Origin: Chromatiales bacterium
GTDB lineage: Bacteria; Pseudomonadota; Gammaproteobacteria; UBA6429; Thiohalophilaceae
NCBI GenBank assembly: GCA_024641465.1
Contig: JAHEDB010000004.1
Coordinates: 1 to 23,803, forward strand
Length of the DNA: 23,803 bases
Reading direction: 5' to 3'
Below are positions 14,588 to 21,570 of this stretch, in pieces. The notes beneath the pieces were generated by a model. The model made no database searches, was not told the origin of the DNA, and was given only the letters and a program-made list of their open reading frames with translations. Both the position numbers and the translations under genes were made by a program. Every line of letters starts with the position of its first letter. Position 1 is the stretch's first letter.

Positions 14588-15004
14588 TCATGCAGTTCGA
14601 CTGCGTGCGCTGTCGGCCAGGTGTTTATTGATTTTGTCCGCCAGGTCCGCCAGCCTGAGTGGTTTGGTAATGTATTCCCGAATCCCGATGGCGATAGCCT
14701 TTTCCTGATCGATCTCTTCACTAAAGCCGGTGACCAGAAATATCGGCATCTGTGGATTGTCAGACAGAATTTTTTGCGCCAGTTCGGCGCCGGTCATTTC
14801 CGGCATAGTCTGGTCGGTGATGATGAGGTCGATGGACTGCTTGTTTGCGGTAAAAAAGTCCATAGCCTCCCGGCTGCTGTTGAGCGTGGTGACGGTACAA
14901 CCCTTGTTTTTAAGCATTTCCGTCATAAATTTTGCGACCTTAGGTTCATCATCGACAATCATTATGTGATAACCATGCAAGACTTTACTATTGCTCGTAC
15001 TCAT
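14588..15004 (-). CDS. Single-domain response regulator (REC)
   Basis: 138 residues made of one receiver domain with short tails. The acidic pair D18-D19, phospho-acceptor D64 (LIITDQTMPEMTG), the Thr/Gly switch segment FLVTGFSE and the conserved KP pair (ITKPL) are all present. There is no output domain, so it acts by protein contact or as a phosphate sink or relay, in the manner of CheY-like or Spo0F-like proteins. GGAGA lies about six bases before the ATG. It follows the histidine kinase gene by 33 bases in the same direction, which makes that kinase its most likely phosphate donor. Confidence 0.92.
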   Translation of the reverse strand: MSTSNSKVLHGYHIMIVDDEPKVAKFMTEMLKNKGCTVTTLNSSREAMDFFTANKQSIDLIITDQTMPEMTGAELAQKILSDNPQMPIFLVTGFSEEIDQEKAIAIGIREYITKPLRLADLADKINKHLADSARSRTA

Positions 15005-15037
15005 TGCCTGTCTCCTGTTTCATGTACCCATAGTTGC

Positions 15038-16996
15038 TCATGCATTGGCCACATTGGCCATGGTTTGTTCCGTCGCCGCCGGGATATAAACCTTGAAGCT
15101 TGTGCCAACACCGGGTTTTGATTCGACGATAATATGTCCGCCCGCATCGTGAATAATGCCGTGCACCACAGCCAGGCCCATGCCTGTACCCTTGCCTGCT
15201 TCACCGACGATTTTGGTCGTGTAAAAGGGTTCAAATAAACGGCTGAGCGACTCATTGCCAATCCCGCATCCCGTATCAGAGACAGCGAGCTTGAGATAAT
15301 TACCGTTGAATGATTTACCACAGGAGGTGCATTCACCATGATAATTGAAATCATTCAGGCAGGTAATCACTAAATTTCCAGCATCTGGCATGGCATCAAC
15401 GGCATTGAGGCTCATGTTGATGATGAGCTGTTGCAGGTTAATAGAATCGATGGTGACTGGAATGGCATCCTGTGGGATGTTTATCGAGACAGCAATTCTG
15501 TCGGGCAGGATGTTGTGCAGCATCTTTGACAGGTCATCGGCCATGGCGGGGATGTACAGGGTATTGGCCGAGGTTTCGCCGATCTTTTTGGCATTGCGGC
15601 TGTATTGCAACATGCCCTCGACCAGGTCCCGTGCGCGTACACCGGAGGCGTAGATTTCCTTCAGATAGCCCGCCACGGATTCATCGGCGTCTGACAATAT
15701 GTCCTGTAGCAATTCAGTATAACCCATGATGCTGGCAAGCAGATTGTTAAAATCATGGGCGATACCGCTGCTGAGTTGTCCGATGGCCTGCATCTTTTGC
15801 GCCTGATGCAGGCGCTCACGCAGTGCCTTGCGTTCATCGATGGATTTTCTTATGTCGGTCATATCAACACCGGCGAGAATGATTCCGGCGGTATTCCATT
15901 CGTAATCCTTAACGGTGTTGTTGTGCCATTCAAAGATCCGGTCTTGTCCGGCGCGGGTGCGGAGGGTGATGTAGAAGTATTTTGGAAAGACTTCATTGTT
16001 TAATACATGCTGTTGATAGGCCTCGCGCATTTCATCTGCAACACTTTGATCCGGGCACAGACTGAAATAGTCTACACCGAGTAATTCCCCCTCGCTATAA
16101 CCTAATAAAGTGCAACCCTTGCGGTTGATTAGGGTAATTAAACATTTTGTGTCAATGGAGATAATGGCTACTTCGGCGGTATCCAGATAGCTTTGTGCTC
16201 GATCACGTTCATAGCGCAGCGCATGTTCGGCCTGCACGCGTTGTCTGATGTCATGCACTACGGCAATAATAAGCAGTTTATTGTTTGATCTTAACTGACT
16301 AAGGCTGATTTCAACCGGAATGGTATTTCCGTCCTTGAGTAGTGCAGTGACGTGTTTATGAGGACGCTTTAGTCTTTTCTCATCAAGTGCGAAGTTGACC
16401 ACATCCCGCTGATGCTGTGAGCGGTTATGTTCAGGCACCAGGCTATTTACATTGTTGTTGATTAATTCAGATGCTGTGTAGCCGGTCATGTCGCACAGTG
16501 CAGGGTTTACCGCCACGATGGCTCCCAGACCATCGGTAATAATCAGACCGTCCTGTACATTATCGAAGATCCCCCTGGCCCGCGCTTCACTGGCCTGTAG
16601 TTTGATTAAAGTCTCATTGAGGGTGTTATTTTCCCGGTCATAGTTTTGCAGGCTGGCCTGTAGATTATGTTGCAGTATGCCAAATGACTCGGTCATGACG
16701 CCTATTTCATCATGCCGCGTTGCCGGTAAACGAATGTCGTAGTTGCCTTGCGCCAGTTGGCGGGTGGCGACCGTTAAGTCCTTGATCGGTTTTATCAGCA
16801 GGCGATCCACCAGATAAATACCAGTGCCGATGAGGACGATGAGTGATGCGACATACAGGCTGATCAGGCGGGTGAGGTCCTGACCGGCCATTTCACTATA
16901 GCCGGGCAAGGTGAGTCCCACCAGCAGCGCAATAGTGAGCACACAGACCAGCAGCATATAGATCAGCAGTTTGAGGCGTATACTCGTCATGCGCAT
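15038..16996 (-). CDS. Membrane HAMP-PAS-PAS histidine kinase
   Basis: 652 residues. Two transmembrane helices (about 8-28 and 43-67) are separated by only some 15 residues, so there is almost no periplasmic sensor domain. A HAMP domain (about 67-120, IKPIKDLTVATRQLAQGNYD) and two PAS domains (about 140-260 and 270-390) follow. The kinase core has H414 in GIAHDFNNLL, an ATPase domain with DTGCGI and GKGTGMGLAVV, and an inserted C556-T-S-C559 motif. The core closely resembles that of the REC-PAS-PAS kinase at 6775-8784. The start is two bases after the stop of the upstream receiver gene, so translation is probably coupled. It is flanked on both sides by stand-alone receivers, its likely partners. 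Confidence 0.92.
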   Translation of the reverse strand: MRMTSIRLKLLIYMLLVCVLTIALLVGLTLPGYSEMAGQDLTRLISLYVASLIVLIGTGIYLVDRLLIKPIKDLTVATRQLAQGNYDIRLPATRHDEIGVMTESFGILQHNLQASLQNYDRENNTLNETLIKLQASEARARGIFDNVQDGLIITDGLGAIVAVNPALCDMTGYTASELINNNVNSLVPEHNRSQHQRDVVNFALDEKRLKRPHKHVTALLKDGNTIPVEISLSQLRSNNKLLIIAVVHDIRQRVQAEHALRYERDRAQSYLDTAEVAIISIDTKCLITLINRKGCTLLGYSEGELLGVDYFSLCPDQSVADEMREAYQQHVLNNEVFPKYFYITLRTRAGQDRIFEWHNNTVKDYEWNTAGIILAGVDMTDIRKSIDERKALRERLHQAQKMQAIGQLSSGIAHDFNNLLASIMGYTELLQDILSDADESVAGYLKEIYASGVRARDLVEGMLQYSRNAKKIGETSANTLYIPAMADDLSKMLHNILPDRIAVSINIPQDAIPVTIDSINLQQLIINMSLNAVDAMPDAGNLVITCLNDFNYHGECTSCGKSFNGNYLKLAVSDTGCGIGNESLSRLFEPFYTTKIVGEAGKGTGMGLAVVHGIIHDAGGHIIVESKPGVGTSFKVYIPAATEQTMANVANA

Positions 16997-16998
16997 TA

Positions 16999-17370
16999 TT
17001 ACCCGGCCAGCAATTCTTTGACGGTCTGCTTGATGTCAGCGATGGAAAAGGGTTTGCGGATAATATTATTGGCGCCAATCAATTGGGCTATCGGCAGATA
17101 GTCAAAACGACCATTGATGCCACCACCGCCGGAGATTGCGATAATACTTAATTCCGGGATCTTTTCCTTGATTTCCATAATCAGATCCAGTCCGGTCTTG
17201 CCGGGCATGACCAGGTCAGTGATCATGATCTCGATCGCATGTTTGTCGAGGATATCGCTGGCCTCCTGGCCTGAGCTGGCCTCAAATATTTCGTGTTGCT
17301 CTTTTTTAAGAGATTCACGCAGGATATTCCGAATATTCTGTTCATCATCAACGACAAGTATCTTGGCCAT
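16999..17370 (-). CDS. Single-domain response regulator (REC)
   Basis: 123 residues, one receiver domain. Acidic residues D8-D9, phospho-acceptor D52 (IMITDLVMPGKTG), the switch segment IIAISGGGG and the KPF motif near residue 107 are all seen. The glycine-rich loop followed by a tyrosine-leucine segment (GRFDYLPIAQLIGA) marks a common subfamily of CheY-like receivers found with hybrid or PAS kinases. There is no output domain. The ribosome site GGAGA is six bases before the ATG. It lies between the chemoreceptor-like gene (23 bases upstream) and the HAMP-PAS-PAS kinase (two bases downstream), clearly in one operon. Confidence 0.92.
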   Translation of the reverse strand: MAKILVVDDEQNIRNILRESLKKEQHEIFEASSGQEASDILDKHAIEIMITDLVMPGKTGLDLIMEIKEKIPELSIIAISGGGGINGRFDYLPIAQLIGANNIIRKPFSIADIKQTVKELLAG

Positions 17371-17393
17371 GTTAATTCTCCGGTCGGTTGTTA

Positions 17394-18590
17394 CTAGAAG
17401 AGCTGGATATCCTGTTCTGACATTTCCTGTGTTGCCACAGGTTTGTTTTTCACTTTTTCATCCAGTTCGCTGGATACGGAAATAAGGATATTCTTGTGTG
17501 TGGTGTAATCTATCGGTTGCTCGCCATCTGCATCCGCCGGGGGGAGGGTGGATTCCAGCAAATTATCCACCTGTCCGGCATATTCACCGAGGGCATGTAT
17601 CCGTTTCTGGACATGGGCAACCAGCTGTTGCGACATATCACCAAATTGCAGTGATCTGACCGCATTGCCTACCGCCAGATGGATACGATGGGAAATATCC
17701 TGGGTGCTGGACAACTTGTCCGCCACCTCTGCATTCAGGGCCTCCATATCCTTCATTAGGTCATTGATTCGTCCCTGCGAGTTGAGGGTCATGCTCATGT
17801 CCCGTGAGGCCATGGTGCCGACGATCTTGCTGGCCTTTTTCATGCTGTCTTTGGCATCCTTGAAGGTATCGCGTATCTGCCGGCTGAAGCCGTGGCTGCG
17901 CAGTGACAGGGAGCGCACCTCGTCAGCCACCACGGAAAAACCGCGTCCGGCTTCACCCGCGCGCGCGGCTTCGATGGCGGCATTGAGGGCTAGCAGGTTG
18001 GTCTGGTCACTGATGCCGTCAATCTCATTTAAAAAGCGGTCGATCATCGTGATCTTTTCATCCAGCGCCTTCATGGCGTGAACCAGTTGCATACTGCCAT
18101 CGCTCATCACGGTGATATTGTCAGAGAACATGGCGACCAGCCCGTTGATTTCTTCGGTGAAGCTCGTGTGATTATCATCATGGCTGGCCTGCTTGGCGAC
18201 ATTGGCGATGAGCTCTTGCACCATATTTTCCTGGACACGGGATTGTTGCTCCATGTCCGTAAAACTTACGGTGAGCTTGCTCGTCGCATCGGCAATCAGG
18301 TTATCAATCTGGCTTAATTCTTCGTGCATCAGGCCAAACTGATTTTTAACGACTTGCTCCGACATATTTGACAGCTCAAGCGCGGTACGCAGGGCATCGT
18401 TATACGGTGAGTGATGGGGCTGCGTGGTGAGTTTCTTATGGCGGGTGCCGAGCAGGAGAAACACCCACCAGACCGCGCTGATGCCGAGCACGATGCCAAT
18501 ACTGCGCACGTCAAACGCCAGGAAGTATAACAGGCCGGTTTCCGCCAGTAGCAGCAGACCGGATAGTAATAGTACGCGTCGATTAATCAT
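17394..18590 (-). CDS. Methyl-accepting chemotaxis-type protein without ligand domain
   Basis: 398 residues. Two closely spaced hydrophobic segments (about 5-25 and 30-48) form a membrane hairpin with no periplasmic sensor and no obvious HAMP domain. The rest is a long cytoplasmic coiled coil with the receptor hairpin tip EIDGISDQTNLLALNAAIE followed by AARAGEAGRGFSVVADEVR. The C-terminus beyond about residue 345 is polar and ends SEQDIQLF, an acidic-hydrophobic tail that may be a docking peptide. No CheA, CheW, CheR or CheB gene is in the window. The protein may report to chemotaxis arrays elsewhere or work with the receivers of this operon. The ATG has AAGGT about six bases upstream and overlaps the preceding HTH-REC gene by eight bases. 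Confidence 0.9.
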   Translation of the reverse strand: MINRRVLLLSGLLLLAETGLLYFLAFDVRSIGIVLGISAVWWVFLLLGTRHKKLTTQPHHSPYNDALRTALELSNMSEQVVKNQFGLMHEELSQIDNLIADATSKLTVSFTDMEQQSRVQENMVQELIANVAKQASHDDNHTSFTEEINGLVAMFSDNITVMSDGSMQLVHAMKALDEKITMIDRFLNEIDGISDQTNLLALNAAIEAARAGEAGRGFSVVADEVRSLSLRSHGFSRQIRDTFKDAKDSMKKASKIVGTMASRDMSMTLNSQGRINDLMKDMEALNAEVADKLSSTQDISHRIHLAVGNAVRSLQFGDMSQQLVAHVQKRIHALGEYAGQVDNLLESTLPPADADGEQPIDYTTHKNILISVSSELDEKVKNKPVATQEMSEQDIQLF

Positions 18591-19215
18591 TGTGAACCTT
18601 CCCTGTTCCGCTCATGGCAACTGCGTAGCGGTGCAAATCAATTTTTTCCAACAGGCCGTTGCGGTCGATGGGTTTGGCCAGGCAAGTCTCGGCACCGGCC
18701 TGGATAATTCGATCGATATTGTCCTGACTATAAAAACCGGTCATGGCGATGACGCGTATATGGCGGGTCTCGACGTCTGATTTGATGGCGGCGCAGACCT
18801 GGTAACCGTCGATGCCCGGCATCATTAAATCCAGCAGCACGATATCGGGTTTAAAGGTGTGCAAACGATGGCCCGCTTCGAAGCCGTTATGCACCTGCTC
18901 GGTGTTTATCTCTTGTCCCTGTCGGCCAAGCAGCTCAGCCAGGTAGCGGCAGAGCTGTACATCATCGTCAATGATCAGGATCCGCAGTGCGGAATTGGTA
19001 TCAAGGTGAAACGGCAGCTTGTGCTCGGCGGCAAAACGCGCCACCTCGTCCACGGCGTAGCGCCGATGACCGCCCGGTGTGACCACGGCCTGTAGCAATC
19101 CCTGTCGGGCCCATTTGCGCAGGGTCACGGTGGCCACATTCAGACGGAGTGCGCAGTCGGCCGGTGATAAATAGATTGTGCGGGCCGTGTATTTGCCAAG
19201 TGCTTGATTTTTCAT
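18583..19215 (-). CDS. Response regulator with N-terminal MerR/excisionase-like HTH
   Basis: 210 residues. The N-terminal 65 residues are a MerR/excisionase-type winged helix: YLSPADCALRLNVATVTLRK, then WARQGLLQ and the wing motif TPGGHRRY. The C-terminal part is a receiver with phospho-acceptor D129 (IVLLDLMMPGIDG), the TGF switch segment and the KPI motif. The order HTH first, receiver second is the reverse of most response regulators. I start at the ATG at 19215, because the longer frame begins with TTG and lacks a ribosome site; AGGAT lies 11 bases upstream of the chosen start. It is the first gene of the minus-strand operon and a plausible regulator of it or of the divergent operon, as the 242-base gap between them has dyads. 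Confidence 0.88.
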   Translation of the reverse strand: MKNQALGKYTARTIYLSPADCALRLNVATVTLRKWARQGLLQAVVTPGGHRRYAVDEVARFAAEHKLPFHLDTNSALRILIIDDDVQLCRYLAELLGRQGQEINTEQVHNGFEAGHRLHTFKPDIVLLDLMMPGIDGYQVCAAIKSDVETRHIRVIAMTGFYSQDNIDRIIQAGAETCLAKPIDRNGLLEKIDLHRYAVAMSGTGKVHND

Positions 19216-19244
19216 TCTGATCGGCAATCCTAAATATCGATATA

Positions 19245-19273
19245 AGTATAACTAAAGATTTAGCCAGTATTAA
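19245..19273 (-). promoter_or_regulatory. Candidate sigma-70 promoter of the HTH-REC operon
   Basis: On the minus strand a -10 box TATACT (19250-19245) is preceded by a 17-base spacer and a weak -35 box TTAATA (19273-19268). The predicted start is near 19238, about 23 bases before the start codon at 19215. Confidence 0.4.
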
Positions 19274-19293
19274 CGATACATACGATATCGGAC

Positions 19294-19318
19294 AATAACC
19301 TGCTGCCTTGAGGTTATT
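19294..19318. repeat. Perfect inverted repeat in divergent intergenic region
   Basis: AATAACCT (19294-19301) and AGGTTATT (19311-19318) form a perfect eight-base-pair dyad around a nine-base loop. It lies between the divergent HTH-REC and EAL-HDOD genes. It could be an operator or a leader hairpin of the plus-strand transcript. The following bases lack a long T run, so it is not a good terminator. Confidence 0.45.
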
Positions 19319-19457
19319 TTAAAAGCTTGCCGTAGTTTAATTGTGTCTTTAAATGCGTCGTAAAGGTGTGATCAATGAAGGACTTAAAAAGCAAGCCCCC
19401 TACCGTGCGGATAGCGATGTTATCTGAATATGTATACGCCCGGCGTAAGGGGGGCGC

Positions 19458-20693
19458 ATGATTCGTGCGCAGGACGCCAAGCCCTGGCTGGCCAACCAGA
19501 TTTGTCTTGCCCGGCAACCGATCCTTGATAGGCGCGGCAACGTCGTGGCCTATGAATTGTTATTTCGTGCCCCGGGAGAGACGGTGGCAAGTTTTGAAAA
19601 CGCCTATACCGCGACAGTCAACGTCGTGACCAATGCCTTCACCAATATCGGGGCTGAAACGATGCTCGGTGGCAAGAAGGCGTATATCAATTTTGATGCG
19701 AACATGTTGAGCTGCGATATCACCAGTCTTCTGCCCCGCGACAAGGTGGTAGTGGAGATATCCGGTGCTGTGAATATGGATGCAAAGTTACTGACCACGC
19801 TACGCAGTTTGCACGGTGAGGGGTTTCGTTTTGCGCTGGGGAATTTTGTTTATAGCAAGGAACTGGAACCGCTTTTTCAGTTTGTCGATACCATCAAGCT
19901 GGATATTACCAGGCTATCAAAGGAAGAGCTGGTTGAGCAGGCCGAGTATTTCATCAATTTGAAAAAAAACCTGCTGGCGGAAAAGGTCGATAACCATAAC
20001 GATTTTGAGATGTGCCTATCCCTGGGTTGCAAGCTATTTCAGGGCTATTTTTTTGCCAAACCGACCATAGTCACTCAGGGCGAGCTGCCGGCCAGCAAGC
20101 GCCAGTTAATCGAAGTAATGAATGCGGTGATGGAAGACGCAGACAGCCGGGTGTTGGAAGAAAAGATCATTCGTGATGTGTCGGTTAGTTACAAGCTCCT
20201 CAAATTTGTCAATTCGGCAGGTCTTAGCCGCGGTCAACCACTCAATACCATTAATGACGCGCTGACCATGTTGGGTCGAAAACAATTATATCGCTGGTTA
20301 TCGATCCTGCTGTTTTCGGCCGAGGATGACCAGAACAAGCAACCCGGCGCCCTGTTCAACGCCGCAATCTATCGTGGCCGTCTGATGGAGATATTGGGGG
20401 AGATGTCGCGTCACAAAAATCCGGCTGAATTGTTTGTGCTGGGATCATTTTCATATCTTGATGCACTGTTAAACAGAAAGCTGGCCTGGATCATCAAGGA
20501 TATGCTGGTACCCGAGCCGATTAAAGACGCCTTGCTGAAAAATGAAGGTCAGTATTGGTCTTATCTTGAGTTGGTAATGGCATTGGATAAGGGGAAGTTT
20601 GATGATGCGCTAATTGCCCGTGCCGGATTGAGTATCGATAAAATCAATGAGGCACAATTACAGGCAACGGCTTATTGCGAAATGATTACATGA
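19458..20693 (+). CDS. YuxH-type EAL-HDOD signalling protein, catalytically degenerate
   Basis: 411 residues. The N-terminal half is a degenerate EAL domain of the YuxH type. The opening ARQPILD...AYELLFR keeps Glu33, but the double-Asp DDFG motif is replaced by GNFV, and the later catalytic Glu segment reads AEKVDNHNDFE. c-di-GMP phosphodiesterase activity is therefore unlikely. The C-terminal half (about 205-400) is an HDOD domain (SVSYKLLKFVNSAGLSR, INDALTMLGRKQLYRWLSIL), a fold tied to signalling and protein contact without HD catalytic residues. A G-rich ribosome site (GGGGGG) lies just before the ATG. It heads a plus-strand operon with the PhnD-type protein (24-base gap) and the hybrid kinase (22-base gap). 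Confidence 0.9.
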   Translation: MIRAQDAKPWLANQICLARQPILDRRGNVVAYELLFRAPGETVASFENAYTATVNVVTNAFTNIGAETMLGGKKAYINFDANMLSCDITSLLPRDKVVVEISGAVNMDAKLLTTLRSLHGEGFRFALGNFVYSKELEPLFQFVDTIKLDITRLSKEELVEQAEYFINLKKNLLAEKVDNHNDFEMCLSLGCKLFQGYFFAKPTIVTQGELPASKRQLIEVMNAVMEDADSRVLEEKIIRDVSVSYKLLKFVNSAGLSRGQPLNTINDALTMLGRKQLYRWLSILLFSAEDDQNKQPGALFNAAIYRGRLMEILGEMSRHKNPAELFVLGSFSYLDALLNRKLAWIIKDMLVPEPIKDALLKNEGQYWSYLELVMALDKGKFDDALIARAGLSIDKINEAQLQATAYCEMIT

Positions 20694-20717
20694 ATGCGAA
20701 ATATAAAGGAGAGTGAA

Positions 20718-21548
20718 ATGAACAAGTGTTTCACGTTTATGACGCAGTGTTATAGGTTATTTGTTTTAGTGATGGTGTTTGTGACAGGCTTTGCCGCGGC
20801 AAATTGTCAGGCAAAAGACAGCTATACCTTCGGTATTGTGCCACAACAGTCGGCATCGGCCCTGGTGCGTACATGGGCGCCGATATTGAATTACCTTGAA
20901 AAGCACAGCGGCGTCAAAATACAGTTTGAAACAGCGAAAAATATCCCCACTTTTGAAGAAAATCTGGCGAAGGGTAAATATGATTTTGCCTACATGAATC
21001 CATATCATTATGTAATGTTTCACAGACATAGTGGTTACAAGGCGATAGCCAAGTCCAAAGATACCAGGATTCACGGCATCATTGTGGTACACAAAGACAG
21101 TCAGTTGAAATCAATTAAGGACCTGAACAATAAAGAATTGGTCTTTCCCTCTCCCCTGGCGTTCGCCGCCAGCCTGATACCGCGTTCTGAATTGCGTCGG
21201 CAAATGATCAATGTTACCCCCAGATATGTTTCATCACATGATTCGGTGTATCGCAATGTGGCGGATAAAAACTTTGTTGCGGGTGGTGGGGTGGTTCGCA
21301 CATTCAATACGACGCCAGAAGATGTTCGGGCCAGATTGCGGATATTGTATACAACCGATGGTTATACACCACACGCCTTTGCCGTGCATCCAACCGTACC
21401 CGATACGGTGTTGAAGGCAGTCCGCCAGGCCATGCTCGATATGGAGAAAACGACTGAGGGAAAGGTCCTGTTGGAGAGTCTCGATATGAAGGGTATCGCC
21501 TCGGCAAAAGACACTGATTGGGATGATGTCAGGAAAGTGAGTTATTAA
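20718..21548 (+). CDS. PhnD-type periplasmic phosphate/phosphonate-like binding protein
   Basis: 276 residues. It starts at the ATG at 20718, which has AAAGGAGA six bases upstream; the earlier ATG at 20694 would place the ribosome site inside the gene. An N-terminal signal peptide (hydrophobic core at about 15-28) probably ends near NCQA. The mature part is a PhnD-like two-lobed binding protein: YTFGIVPQQSASALVR at the start, then YDFAYMNPYHYVMF, then the hinge segment ELVFPSPLAFAASLIPR. No ABC permease or ATPase gene follows. Instead a membrane hybrid kinase starts 22 bases later, so the protein is likely a sensory receptor for that kinase rather than a transport component. The ligand cannot be named from sequence. 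Confidence 0.88.
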   Translation: MNKCFTFMTQCYRLFVLVMVFVTGFAAANCQAKDSYTFGIVPQQSASALVRTWAPILNYLEKHSGVKIQFETAKNIPTFEENLAKGKYDFAYMNPYHYVMFHRHSGYKAIAKSKDTRIHGIIVVHKDSQLKSIKDLNNKELVFPSPLAFAASLIPRSELRRQMINVTPRYVSSHDSVYRNVADKNFVAGGGVVRTFNTTPEDVRARLRILYTTDGYTPHAFAVHPTVPDTVLKAVRQAMLDMEKTTEGKVLLESLDMKGIASAKDTDWDDVRKVSY

Positions 21549-21570
21549 CAAGAAATGAGCCGGTAATCGA

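Noticed and set aside
14443..14631. Plus-strand 62-codon frame upstream of rsbR
   Set aside because: No ribosome site, runs into the receiver gene on the other strand, and composition is not convincing.
19320..19457. Possible c-di-GMP riboswitch before the EAL-HDOD gene
   Set aside because: An AAAGCAAGCC-like string is present but the conserved GEMM stems and the tetraloop-receptor pattern are absent.
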